NCBI RefSeq assembly: GCF_018687715.1
Contig: NC_056758.1
Span: forward strand, 4,030,001-4,094,000
Reading direction: 5' to 3'
DNA: 64,000 nucleotides
Source: Carya illinoinensis
Lineage: Eukaryota > Streptophyta > Magnoliopsida > Fagales > Juglandaceae
Below are positions 26,701-37,811 of this stretch, one piece after another (the stretch's first letter is position 1; every line of letters begins with the position of its first letter). Position numbers and translations under genes: made by a program. A model generated the notes under the pieces. It was not told where the DNA came from and did no database searches. It was given only the letters and a program-made list of their open reading frames with translations.

Positions 26701-26778
26701 TAGTCGACGTACCTAATTAACAAATGCATGTACGTCGTTTTAAAACCCAAATGCAAGCTAGCTATTGTAAGAGCAATA
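23736..26778. other. Upstream region of exonuclease copy 1 and intergenic DNA
   Basis: The promoter of the minus-strand gene must lie at the left edge. The remainder is AT-rich, with palindromic CTAGCTAGCTAG runs (about 24513-24532), a (GA)n tract at 25764-25791 and (TA)n tracts near 26549. No gene is recognised. Confidence 0.55.
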
Positions 26779-27118
26779 GAGCACTGGCATTGTATTATCA
26801 AAATGCCAAGTGAAACGTAAAATTTGACTCATTTTACTTAAAATTATCTATATTGGATTATCCAAATGCAAAAATATATAACTTTTAGCTATGGTATCAT
26901 GTTATACTCAGCGGTCATATATCACTCTTTACTGGACAAAGACTGAAGAATATTATTTTATTGAATAAATGTCAGACGCGGCTCCCTCTTGTCCCTCAAA
27001 ATTCTATTTCCCAAATGAGCTTCCTTCTTCTCTCCTCAGATGTTCGTCCTACGTACTCTCCCTCTCCTCTTCACCATTTTCATTCCATCCAGTGTCCAGA
27101 AACCCGTTGAAGGAATAT

Positions 27119-27519
27119 TGGTGCACATCCAAATTGATATGGAATATCAATTACTTTCTCCCAAATTATTTAGAGTCATATAAGTTATTTTCTTTCAAAT
27201 CATATATTTATGTTCAAGTTTGGAAGTGATTTTGAGTTTAATTTTGACCAAATTTTTTGTAGGATTCTTGTTTATTTATGTATTAATTTCTCATACAACA
27301 ATTTAGATTTTTTTTTTCACTTTTGAAAAAATCTTTATAATTTTGAATTTTGCAGCCATTTAAGTCCAGCTTGTGGGCTTCATTAAATAATTTCAAAGTT
27401 TATTATTAATCAATATTATTTAGAGTTTTCTCTGTGTTTTTTAGTAATTCTCGTGTTCTTTCCTGTGAATTATCTGTTGAAACTAACTTGATGAATAATT
27501 CATATTTTGTCCAACATCA
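27119..27519 (+). repeat. 5' LTR of small LTR element
   Basis: Starts TGGTGCACATCC and ends CCAACATCA. It aligns throughout with 28399-28806, apart from short indels. Confidence 0.85.
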
Positions 27520-27520
27520 A

Positions 27521-27533
27521 TCGGTATCAGAGC
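27521..27533 (+). promoter_or_regulatory. Primer binding site (tRNA-iMet type)
   Basis: TCGGTATCAGAGC lies one base after the 5' LTR and differs by one base from the usual plant site. Confidence 0.75.
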
Positions 27534-27571
27534 TTCAGCATCTTCATGGGGTAATATCTCATTAGTTTCTA

Positions 27572-28203
27572 TGACTTGTGATCGTGGTCGTGGTCTTGGT
27601 GGGCTAGTTTTGAACGAGGAAGTCCTGCGCCATGATCGTAGCATTCATTAAAAGGATGTGATAATTGAGGATTTGCAAAGACAAGTTGCAATGTTAACCG
27701 ATCGTCTAATGGTGCAGGATTTTGATAATCATGAGATGGAAGAATATCAAGATTTCAATTCTAGTTTTGATAACCCATATCACAAGTGTGCTCTATTTTG
27801 AGAGTACCATGGTAGGGAGAAGTGTTATGGGGACATCAATTTTAGAGTTGATTAACCAAAATTTCTTAGTACTATTCAGGCTGAAGGTTTCGTTAATTTA
27901 TTGCACGAAGTTGAGTGGATTTACTACTTTGAGAAAGAAGAGTTTGAGGATAAGCATTTATCCATAGGGTGGAACTCCACACCAATCTACAATACCTATC
28001 CTGATGAAGATAACCTAATGGATGAAGTAACTATTTTTATTGAAAACATAGAAAATTTGAAAAAGAAAATGGTGGTAAAGTTTGAAGATCATGAAACAAC
28101 TTTTGAGACAATTAACCATGTTGATTTTCTTGGAATTGAAGATTTTATTTTTTTTCAAATTCTCTTATGCAAAATTTTTTTTTGTTTTGGATTTGAGATG
28201 TAG
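27572..28203 (+). pseudogene. Gypsy-like gag remnant of small LTR element
   Basis: Broken reading frames encode a basic RGRGLGG stretch, a helical DVIIEDLQRQVAMLTDRL segment, EYHGREKCYGDINFRVD, then FVNLLHEVEWIYYFEKEEFEDKH. The last resembles the retrotransposon gag core, in which a WL-EVE-F-F pattern is usual. Stops interrupt it at several points. The part after about 27990 (YNTYPDEDNLMDEV) appears joined from further downstream in the parent element. No protease, RT or integrase is present. Confidence 0.6.
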
Positions 28204-28398
28204 GAAAAGAAACTTAATTTTGGAGTATAAAATTTTCAATATTATTTTATTTCAAGCCGATAAAATCAATTTTAATTTTTCTATAATCATTGGGATGATA
28301 CAATAAAATAAGAGAAAGATTTGTCTAATTGAACATCTAAGAGATCAAAGCAAGAAAGTTTAGAATTCAATGATGAATTCCCTCTAACATGGTGAGAA

Positions 28399-28806
28399 TG
28401 GTGCATATCTAAATTGATATGGAATATCAATTACTTTCTCCAAAATCATTCAGAATAATATCAGTTATTTTCTTTCAAATCATATATTTATGTTATTTTT
28501 GTCTTATTAGTAAATATTTGATTTCAAGTTTGGAAGTGATTTTGAGTTTAATTTTGACTAAATTTTTTGTAGGATTCTTATTTATTTATGTATTACTTTC
28601 TCATACAAAAATTTAGCAAAAAAATCTTTATAATTTTGCAGCTATTTAAGTCCGGCTTGTAGGCTTCATAAAATAATTTTGAATTTTATTGTTAATCAAT
28701 AATATTCAAAGTTTTCTCTATATTTTTGGGTGATCTCTTGTGTTCTTTCTTGTGAATTATTTGTTAAAACTAGCCTGGAGAATAATCATTATTTTGTCCA
28801 GCGTCA
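28399..28806 (+). repeat. 3' LTR of small LTR element
   Basis: Starts TGGTGCATATCT and ends CCAGCGTCA. It is the partner of 27119-27519. Confidence 0.85.
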
Positions 28807-28927
28807 AGGATTTCACAAAATCATCCCAGCATTTTGCTCATCGTCCCAAGTGCATGTGTGCTTTTCTGCCTGATTTTCTTTGCTTCATTTCTATTTTGGG
28901 CATTTTCTCTTGATTTAGGGTGTCTGT

Positions 28928-29209
28928 TGTTAAAGATAAAGATTATCCACAATCTGTTGGAACAGATAAGCAGCAATCTGCAGCATTTTGAATTACTCTC
29001 AACCAACTCTCTCACAGCTATCTTATCTGTTTGTATAAATCTAAAGTTTTGAATTGTTTTGAATTCTTGATAACTGTTGTAACTATAGATAACTCAGCAA
29101 CCATAAGACGTGCTTATCTTGTATTATGTACTATATAAATATTGAATACAGATTAATGTTTTGGTTAAGTTAATCAAAACAATTCAAACAGAGTTCTTAG
29201 TTTCTTTCT
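28928..29209 (+). repeat. 5' LTR of young Copia
   Basis: Begins TGTTAAAGATAAAG and ends TTTCTTTCT, immediately before the primer binding site. A TATA-like GTACTATATAAATATTG lies at about 29127-29143. Confidence 0.95.
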
Positions 29210-29221
29210 TGGTACCAGAGC
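29210..29221 (+). promoter_or_regulatory. Primer binding site of young Copia
   Basis: TGGTACCAGAGC abuts the 5' LTR. It is one base different from the tRNA-iMet site TGGTATCAGAGC. Confidence 0.85.
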
Positions 29222-29255
29222 AACAGGCTGACGCTGTTGTTTTCGATCCTCAGCA

Positions 29256-32200
29256 ATGGCTTCCGCTAATTCTTTCAGTTTTCCAAATATTGTTCAACTT
29301 GTCTCTGTCAAGTTGGATGGGACAAATTATTTGAGCTAGTTATCTCAATTTGTTCCCATTCTTAACAGTCATGATTTATTGGGCATTGTGGATGGTTCTG
29401 AACCATGCCCTGTTTCATCCATCTTTGACTCTGAAGGGAAGGAGAGTGCTAATCCTGCTTTTGCCCAATGGCAAAAGAAAGATCAGTTTTTACTGAGTTG
29501 GATCAACACTACTCTAGCTGAAAATGTCCTATCCACTGTCTATGGTTTACAAACCTCACGACAAGTGTGGCAGCACCTTGCTAATCGTTTTGCTTCTCAA
29601 TCTCGATCAAGGGTAACTCATCTCAAACGCCAACTCCAGAACCTGAGCCAAGGCAACCTATCCTGCACTGAGTACCTTCGTCAGGCCAAGTTATGGGCTG
29701 ACCAGTTGTCAGCTGTTGGCAAAACAATAGATGATGAAGACCTCATGTCATTTATTGTTAGTGGTCTAAACCCTACTTATAATGCTTTTGTTACTTCTTT
29801 GTCTTTTGCTACCAGGGATGCCTTTCTTTCATTTGATGACTTTCAATCTGAGTTGCTGTCATATGAGATTCTCATTGAAAATCAACACAAGGCCACTGCA
29901 CCAGATGCTGGAAACTTTGCTCTCTATGCTCCTAAGCAAGGATTCTCTCAACCATATGGCAATAAGAGGAATACTAGTGGACACCAGAAATATTCAAAGT
30001 TCTCTAATGCACGTGCTGATAGTCCCAAGTCCTCTTCACACACAGGCCCTTCTTCTCAGCAACAATCCTTTCCCTCTCGAGGAACCAATTTCCCAAGATC
30101 ACCATGCCAAATCTGTGGAAAATCCAACCATCGTGCCTTGGATTGCTTCCATAGAATGGATTATGCTTATCAAGGACGTCATCCTCCTGCACAATTGGCT
30201 GCTATGGTTGCACAGTCCAACACCACTCATGGAGAAGAGCAACCTTGGTTTGCAGATAGTGGGGCTAATGCACATATCACATCTGAACTTGCCAACCTCA
30301 CAATTCAACAGCCTTTCCTAGGTGATGAATCTGTTGCTGTAGGTAATGGTTCTACTCTTCCCATCCTTAACTCTGGTTCATCACAACTCAAATCTGGTCA
30401 GTATACTTTTTCCATGAATAATATTCTACACTGTCCCAAAATCTCAGCCAATTTACTTTCCATTAATCGGTTTTGCATTGAGAACAATTGTTACTTTATT
30501 CTGACTGGCTCTTCCTATCTTGTGAAGGACAATCTAACGGGAGCAACACTATTGGAGGGAAAGAGTGAATCTGGTCTTTATCCTATCTACCTGAGCAAGC
30601 ATCCTAAAAATAACAAGCATGGCGTAAAGCAAGATGTCATAGCATATTTAGGAAATAAAACCACATTTGATATGTGGCATTCTAGACTAGGACACCCTTC
30701 AAACAAGATTGTTCACCATTTGATTAACTCTCATAAGTTGCCTACTTCTGGGAAGCTAATCAACTCTAATGTATGTTCATCTTGTCAATTCGGAAAGAAT
30801 AAAAAGTTACCTTTTTCTGATTCTCATCATGTTTCTGCTTTACCACTTGAACTTATACACACTGATGTATGGTCTTGCTCAATTCCTTCTCTAAGTGGAT
30901 GTCGTTACTATGTTATCTTTATTGATGATTTTTCTCGGTTTACATGGTTATATCTCATTCATCAAAAATCTGATGTATTCTCCTGCTTCATTAAATACAA
31001 AAGTCTAGTTGAAAACTTGTTTTCAACTAAAATTAAACAGTTACAAAGTGATGGAGGAGGAGAATATATGTCTCGGCAGTTCAAAACTTTCCTTGAAAAT
31101 AATGGTATCTATCATAGATGGACCTGCCCTCATACACCTGAACAAAATGGTGTATCTGAACGCAAACACAGACATATTATGGAAGTTGGTCTGTCCCTTC
31201 TTGCTCAATCACACCTCAAATCAAATTTCTGGGTTGATGCCTTTCAAACAGCCATATATTTGATCAATAGACTTCCTACTCCAGTGCTTGATAATATTTC
31301 TCCTTTTTTCAAGTTATTTGGTCATAACCCCAATTATCAATTCCTACGTGTCTTTGGGTGTGCATGCTATCCTCTTCTTAGACCTTACTCATCCAATAAA
31401 CTTAGCTTCAGGAGCAAGCTGTGTATCTTTCTTGGCTACAGTTCAAATCAAAAAGGGTATAGATGTCTAGATCCTTCTTCCAAACGAGTGTTTGTTTCAC
31501 GCCATGTTATATTTGATGAAGGATACTTTCCAGCAAAAGAAATAGACCAGAATCACTCAACACCTGCAAGTGCTTCTCCAGTTGGTTGTTCCACACATAT
31601 AGTGCCATCAACATTGCATATCTCTCCTTCAAATTTTTCGCACCATACTGATCCAGGTACAGATGCTTCATCTCCCTCCCAGTCTAATCATTTATCATCT
31701 CTCCAAAATTCTTCTTATTCCAATCCTTCATCTCCATCTAATGTTCCACCCATTTCCTCTACTTTATCCCCTGAACTATCACACTCTTTGTCTCCTATAC
31801 AAACAACTCATTCCAATTTCAATTCTTCTCATCCCATGCTCACTAGATCAAAAACAGGAAACCTTAAGCCCAAACAATTCCCAAATTACACTCTGTTTTA
31901 CTGCACTAAACACCCTTACAAAGCCCTTCATACTCACCTCTCTGACACCGAGCCCTCCTGTTTTACCCAAGCAAACTCTTCTCCTAAGTGGAAAAAGGCT
32001 ATGCAAGAGGAGATTGATGCACTTATCAAGACCGGTACATGGAGCTTATGTCCTAAACCATTGCATCAAAATATAGTCAGAAACAAGTGGGTCTATAAAA
32101 TTAAACGAAAACCTGATGGAACAATTGACAGATTTAAGGCCCGCCTTGTTGCCAAGGGATTTGATCAACGCAGTGGAATTGATTATACTGAGACTTTTAG

Positions 32201-33554
32201 TCCAGTTATCAAACCAGCCACCATCCGTATGGTGTTAGCTCTTGCAGTCCAATTTAACTGGCCTATTAAACAATTAGATGTTTCTAATGCATTTTTACAT
32301 GGTGTACTAGATGATACAGTGTATATGGAGCAACCTAGGGGCTTTGTGGATCCCCTACACCCTGACTTTGTATGCAAATTAAATAAGGCTCTCTATGGTC
32401 TTAAACAAGCTCCACGGGCTTGGTTCAATTGTCTTTCTCAGACACTACAAGATCTTGGTTTCATTGGCTCCTTTGTTGACTCTTCACTATTTACTTTCAA
32501 GCATCAAGATATCACTCTATATATTTTAGTATATGTTGATGATATCTTAGTTACTGGCAACAATGATGCTGCAATTTCATCACTGATTAGTAAACTCCAA
32601 GCTCAGTTCCCCCTAAAGGATCTTGGTGAACTCAGCTACTTTCTGGGTATTGAGGCCTCACGATCTGTTTCTGGACTACATCTTCGATAGACAAAATACA
32701 TTACAGACTTGCTCATAAAAACAGGTATGGTTGGTGCTAAGCCATACTCAGCCCCATGTGTCTCAGGTTCCAAATTGTCTCTCTTAGATGGTGAACCACT
32801 CTCTGAACCTACTCTTTACCGCCAAGTCATTGGTGCCCTCCAATATTGCACCTTAACTAGGCCTGAAATAGCTTATCCAGTCAACCAGCTTTGTCAAGCC
32901 TTACACTCTCCTACGACAGTACATTGGACAGCAGCAAAGCGCATCTTGTGCTATCTTAAAGGGACACCCGACCATGGCCTCTGGTTTACACCAAGTTCTA
33001 CATCACTTACTGCCTTTTGTGATTCAGATTGGGCTGGAGATCCCAATGACAGAAAGTCTACAACAGGTTATGCTATCTACTTTGGTAATTCTCTCATTTC
33101 TTGGTCTACAAAGAAGCAACCTGTGGTGTCTCGATCTAGTACTGAGGCAGAGTATCGTGCCTTGGCCTTTGTCACAGCTGAAATCTATTGGCTTCGTATG
33201 TTGTTACGTGAATTACAAGTTACTCTTCCATCTATTCCAATGATTTACTGTGATAATCTTGGAGCTCTTGCACTAGCCACTAATCCAGTGTTTCACGCTC
33301 GTACCAAGCACATAGAAGTAGACTTCCATTTTGTTCGTGAGAAGGTACAAAACAAGGATATTAAACTGGACTACATTTCCACAACTGACCAGCTAGCTGA
33401 CATTTTCACCAAAGGATTATCTTCCTCTCGCTTCCAACTCTTACGTGACAAATTGATGATAGTCTCTCCCACCATCAATTTGCGGGGGGCTGTTAAAGAT
33501 AAAGATTATCCACAATCTGTTGGAACAGATAAGCAGCAATCTGCAGCATTTTGA
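29256..33554 (+). pseudogene. Copia gag-pol polyprotein with two in-frame TAG stops
   Basis: One frame runs from ATG 29256 to TGA 33552-33554, interrupted by TAG at 29337-29339 (codon 28) and TAG at 32688-32690. Domains in order: gag UBN2-type helices; a zinc knuckle CQICGKSNHRALDC (about 30105-30146); protease FADSGANAHI (about 30249); pre-integrase MWHSRLGHPS (about 30672); integrase with D (about 30864), D (31049-31051) and E (31158-31160); RT with KARLVAKGF and the YVDD box (32532-32543); and RNase H with FCDSDWAGD and KSTTGY. The second stop separates RT from RNase H. The final 64 bases of the frame run into the 3' LTR, so its stop codon lies in the LTR. Apart from the two stops no frameshift is seen, in line with the near-identical LTRs. 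Confidence 0.95.
33481..33490 (+). promoter_or_regulatory. Polypurine tract of young Copia
   Basis: TGCGGGGGGC directly precedes the 3' LTR. It is the usual site for plus-strand priming. Confidence 0.8.
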
Positions 33555-33772
33555 ATTACTCTCAACCAACTCTCTCACAGCTATCTTATCTGTTTGTATA
33601 AATCTAAAGTTTTGAATTGTTTTGAATTCTTGATAACTGTTGTAACTATAGATAACTCAGCAACCATAAGACGTGCTTATCTTGTATTCTGTACTATATA
33701 AATATTGAATACAGATTAATGTTTTGGTTAAGTTAATCAAAACAATTCAAACAGAGTTCTTAGTTTCTTTCT
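33491..33772 (+). repeat. 3' LTR of young Copia
   Basis: Same 282-bp length as the 5' LTR. The one difference seen is TATTCTGTAC here against TATTATGTAC in the 5' copy. Followed by the target duplication TCTGT. Confidence 0.95.
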
Positions 33773-33777
33773 TCTGT

Positions 33778-35163
33778 CACACACAATTACACTACTTGGT
33801 TGCTAACTCTCTTATATTCGCTACTTCAGAATCAACATCAATGAAGTAAATCTACATCTCAGCTGACAAGTGAGTGTTTTTTGCCCTAAAGTCCCTCCCC
33901 GTCTAACATATTTCAACCCAAAAATCCTTGGATAAAATTTCATGGTCCTCCTTGATACTCGTTTTGATTCCCTAATTTTTATAGACTAGTGGTTGAACAT
34001 TGATTTTTGGTTTGTGGTTTGTGATTCTTGCTTTTTGATTAGGTCATAAGTTGTGGTTTTTTATGATTAACCATGCTAAATCTTTGTCTATTTCTTGATG
34101 GAAGTGGAACAAAGAAGAATATTCATGGTCAACTGTGCAAAATCTAGTCTATTTCCTTATTTGTTAGTATTTGTCTGTTCTTTCGTTAAGGATGTCTAAA
34201 GGGGTTAGGTTTTGATCATGATATGAATTGATTGGAAAAAAAAAAAACAAAAAACAAAACATTGAAGAGTACGTGGACACATAACCACACATTGGATCTA
34301 TTTTAATCTCCTTCAATATATAGATCCCTAACTGTATCAATGATTTGGTAAAGTTAGAAGATGAATGAAAGCAGTAGCCATGGCTAAAATCGATTGTCTC
34401 CCCTGTTGAAAATGTTGTGAATATTATATGTCATTGTCATTAGAGCCCCATGCAATTTTGACAGGCCATGTGATTGGAAAGATTGTTGTCTTAGCATTAT
34501 TGATCCTGGTATGTAGTAAAAGCAGAGCCATTCAACTTTTTTCAGTTCTAAACTAACAGTTTGATTTGTTTTTTGGTAGTTATTTGCCTGGTGAACATTA
34601 AACCCTAAATTGTAGAAGTCTTGATTTTGGTGGTTTTTATCATTTTTTGTAATTTGATAGGAGTTTTTTGTTTCAATGCAAAACTTTTATGTTAACTGAA
34701 ATAATTTGAGTAGTGACTAAGTGTCCTCGAGTTTTTTATGGTGGTTTGGGCTATATGTTTTAGTTTGTATGAGTACAAATTAAAATGAATAACTTGGATC
34801 TTCGTTTCCATATCTTCATTTCTCTCCAAAGTTGTTGTTGTTGTTGTTCATGTGCCCCTTTTCCTAGTTGTTATTGTTTATTTGAAGCCAAGTCTATAAA
34901 AGCTCTCAATAGTTTGTTTACTAGTCACTTTGAGTTGTTGTTGGATTATATAATTATTACTAGTGTGGGGTTGATATAAGTCACTAGCCTAGAATTAAAT
35001 GAAACTTGTTAAAAAAAAAATAGAAATGTTGCTGCCTCATTTAATGACTTGTTGAACACTCATTTAATTATGTGTTACCTCATTTAATTATGTCTCTTAA
35101 TTATTTTGGTGTTGTTTAAAATTTGTATGAAATTTTTATGATGAACTTTAAATTATTCAAAAG
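33778..35163. other. Non-coding interior of the Harbinger-like element
   Basis: This stretch continues the sequence left of the Copia insertion and precedes the Myb/NAM-like ORF. It is AT-rich, holds an A run at about 34239-34252, and has no recognisable transposase. It probably served as leader and introns of the parent element (inference). Confidence 0.5.
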
Positions 35164-36640
35164 ATGGAGCCTTCATTTGATGTGGATCTCTTCTTCACCA
35201 CTCTCTTGTAAAGTGGTGAATAAGAGGAAGGCAGCACCCCCTTAAATAGCATACATGATAATATGGTGATCCAACCATCACAAGCTGAAGGTGAATGAAG
35301 GTCATTTACTAAAAACTCTCAATAAAGTGTGTCTTTCACCACAGAGGATGATAATATCCATATTTCAACTTGGCTAAACATTAGCCTTGATACTATTCAG
35401 GAGACTGACTAAAAATCCACACAAATGTGAGAAAGAATTTGTGAGTACTATCATGAGTATAAAAAACTTAACACTCTTGAATATTCAATTGTGTCATTGA
35501 CCAATCAATGGAAATCGATCCAAAAATGCACAAACAAATTTTGTATTACTGTAGCACAAGTAGAGTCATTGCATCCAAGTGGTACCATGGAGGTTGATAA
35601 GGTATTAATTTTGTTTTCCTTTAGTGTTTTTATATGCTTGGCTTTATTTACATACTAACTTTATCACTTTGTTCATTTAAGATTGAGAGTGTGAAAATAA
35701 TGTACAAAGAGGTTGAGAATACAAGTTTTACCATAGAGCAAAAAATGGCCAATCAACGAGGAGGAAATCACCTGGAAAATGTCTAGCCAGTGCTAACTTA
35801 TGTGATATCCCTATATAATAAGATTGAGGGTAGGTGGTGTATGGGATCCCACATTGCTTGGGAATGAAAAGTTCTTACTCTTTATAAGGTTCCAATAGGA
35901 CTCCAATTGTATCATTGACTAGTCCTCTTGGAGTATAGGTTATGCAGTTTGGGTCTTTCATTGTAACGTCCCAATAAAAGGCTCAAACCACATGGCCTAT
36001 ACTCCAAAAGGACTAGTCAATAATACAGTTGGAGCCTCATTGTATCATTGACTACTCCGAAAGGACTACTCTACATGGCCATGCTCCAATTGTATCATTG
36101 ACTGGTCCTTTTGAAGTATAGGCCATGTGGTTTGGGCTTTTATTGGGATGGTACAATGGAACCTTATAAAAAGTAAGAACTTCTCATTCCCAAGCAATGT
36201 GGGATCTCATACATCACCTACTATCAATCTTATCATATGAGAATATCACAGCTTAACTTCAGACGAAGACGATATTTTGGATGACAATTTGAAGGTCATC
36301 CATGAAAGACTTCCAAATAAGAAGGCTGAGAAAGAAAATGAAAGAATAGAAAGTCTAGAAAGTATCAGATATTGAATTTAACTATGTCTTAACTCGCATG
36401 ACAACTGACAAAAATACATGCATGGTGGAGAGAAGAAAATTTGTCAGCAAGGCAAAGTGGGATAGAAATGAACATCTTGCATTGAGAAAAAGAAGTTTGA
36501 AACTAAAATAATGCAATTAGATATTGCTAGGATGAATGCAAAGCATCAAGTTTATTTCCAATGTCTTTAGGATGAAATTTACGAAGCTTTATTAGGGAAG
36601 TTTGTAATCACATCACCATCTGAGGACCCATCCACACATT
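35164..36640 (+). pseudogene. PIF/Harbinger ORF1-type Myb/NAM-associated protein remnant
   Basis: From ATG 35164 one frame stays aligned to 35601 despite several TAA/TGA codons. It gives DDNIHISTWLNISLDTIQ, ICEYYHEYKKLN, NQWKSIQKCTNKFC and AQVESLHPSG, the trihelix/SANT-like wording found in plant ORF1 proteins of PIF/Harbinger elements and in related NAM-associated proteins. An 80-bp intron (35602-35681, GT-AG) leads to exon 2 (IESVKIMYKEVENTSF). A foldback element at 35801 interrupts exon 2. Homology resumes after 36250 with MVERRKFVSKAKWDRNEHLA. Several stops are consistent with C-to-T changes. ORF1 proteins of this superfamily assist DNA binding of the transposase. Confidence 0.72.
35801..36250. 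mobile_element. 450-bp foldback element with about 95-bp terminal inverted repeats
   Basis: It begins TGTGATATCC and ends GAATATCACA. The first roughly 95 bases (GATTGAGGGTAGGTGGTGTA, then GGGATCCCACATTGCTTGGG, TATAAGGTTCC) are repeated in inverse complement at the end. The middle contains further inverted copies of an ACTCCAATTGTATCATTGAC / GACTAGTC module. TAACTT occurs in both flanks (GCTAACTTA and GCTTAACTT), perhaps a decayed 8-9 bp target duplication. It has no coding capacity. It interrupts the ORF1 remnant. Confidence 0.75.
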
Positions 36641-36959
36641 TTGGAGGTGGGTAAGTATTGTCTAGCCTATTTTGACATTGTTATTAACAGTGGTATTTGT
36701 TTAACATATACTTTGTCTGATTTTAGTGGCTGTCCATCAACATGTGATGGAAATATATGTGGTTGGGCAGCAACTATGTGACAAGATTAAGTTACCCCAC
36801 TTTTAGTTTTGTGACTGGCTATTGTCTTTATTTTTTGTAATGAATTGATTTTTGTGATGGACTGATTTTTGTGATGGGCTGAAATGTTAGAAACATTAGT
36901 GTTGTTATGTGATGTGCTGAACATTAGTGATGATAGTTTTGTGATGTGGAATGATATGA

Positions 36960-37510
36960 AATTGGCTTTGTGTTGTTGCATGTTTGTAGTGAATTGTATA
37001 GCACTTGTTGCATGTTTGTGGTGAATTGTGCTACTATGGAATTGAATACGTGTTGCTGCATGTTTGTGGTAAATTATATAGCACTTGTTGCTGCTGCTGT
37101 AGTGTTTTAATTGTGTAATGTTGTTGTGGAATTAGTTAGCTTGATGTAAATTAGTATTTTATGTGAAACTTTTGATTATACGTTTAAAGTATTTGTGTAA
37201 GCATTGTGGAGAGAACTACTACTGTGCTTGTTGAAATTATCTCTTCACCATTTTGCTGAGATTGAAATTGTTGGTTGTACTACTATTGGAAGTATTGTAT
37301 TCTGCTATACAAGCTAAATGTTGAAACAACTATTGGTTGAAACTAAGATTGTACTGTTGTTGGAGGTGTTGTATTTGACTATACAAGCTAAAGGTTGAAA
37401 CTAATCGAGATTATACTGCTGTTGGATGTGTTGTATTTTGCTATACAAGCTGAAGATTGAAACTACTGTTGATTGAAACTAATCGAGATTGTACTACTGT
37501 TGGAGTTGTA
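36960..37510 (+). repeat. Degenerate tandem repeats in the Harbinger 3' part
   Basis: Three copies of a GCATGTTTGTGGTGAATTGT-like unit (about 36978-37085) are followed by about four copies of a 75-100 bp unit containing GTACTGTTGTTGGAGGTGTT, CTATACAAGCTAAAGGTTGA and GAAACTAATCGAGATT (about 37257-37510). Units vary in length and sequence. Confidence 0.7.
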
Positions 37511-37811
37511 TTTTATTTCAATCTCACTACACTGATGAACATTTATTCTATTGTGGCGTGACACACACATAGCACTTCTATTGTGGAACTTTTATTTTAG
37601 GCAAATAATGGAGGATAAAAGTAGTTGGCTAAAATTAGAAGTGCAAAATATGACAAAAAGATACAAAAATAATAATAATAATTTATTATATATATAGTAT
37701 TTGGATAATCCAATATGGGAATTGATTTGAACGGAATAGCCAAATGCAAAGTTATGTGATAATATGCAAATTATGACTTTGCATTTATATAATCCAATGC
37801 AAATGCTCTTA

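Larger units (their letters stand above)
27119..28806 (+). mobile_element. Small LTR retrotransposon (1.7 kb), internally deleted
   Basis: Two direct repeats of 401 and 408 bp, both TGGTGCA...TCA, bracket an 879-bp interior. A tRNA-iMet-type primer binding site (CGGTATCAGAGC) follows the left repeat. The interior holds only a gag remnant and a short non-coding tail. Many substitutions and small indels separate the LTRs, so it is older than the adjoining Copia element. No clean 5-bp target duplication was found. The gag wording suggests Ty3/Gypsy origin. Confidence 0.82.
28928..33772 (+). mobile_element. Young Ty1/Copia retrotransposon, nearly complete
   Basis: Two 282-bp LTRs (28928-29209 and 33491-33772) differ at one base by my reading. 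Perfect 5-bp target duplications TCTGT flank them at 28923-28927 and 33773-33777. A primer binding site TGGTACCAGAGC follows the 5' LTR, and a G-rich polypurine tract precedes the 3' LTR. The internal frame runs gag, protease, integrase, RT, RNase H, which is Copia order. Two in-frame TAG codons break it. It sits inside the Harbinger-like element. Confidence 0.96.
26779..37808 (+). mobile_element. PIF/Harbinger-like DNA transposon carrying nested insertions
   Basis: The left end GAGCACTGGCATTGTATTAT (26779) matches the reverse complement of the right end, GAGCATTTGCATTGGATTAT (37808). A second pair of complementary sub-terminal blocks, TTTGGATAATCCAATAT, lies at about 26853-26870 and 37690-37708. 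The right flank is TTA and the left flank has TAA nearby, the 3-bp target type of this superfamily. The interior holds a broken PIF/Harbinger-associated Myb/NAM-like ORF (35164-36640). Removing the LTR element (27119-28806), the Copia element (28928-33777) and the foldback element (35801-36250) leaves about 4 kb, a normal size. No DDE transposase is seen, so it is a nonautonomous or decayed copy. Confidence 0.7.

Noticed and set aside
27901..28203. 100-residue open frame as a host gene
   Set aside because: It lies between two LTRs and continues a broken gag, so it belongs to the small LTR element.
32688..32696. Programmed stop-codon readthrough at the Copia RT/RNase H border
   Set aside because: The context after TAG (ACAAAA) is not a known leaky stop context. 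A simple nonsense mutation is more likely.
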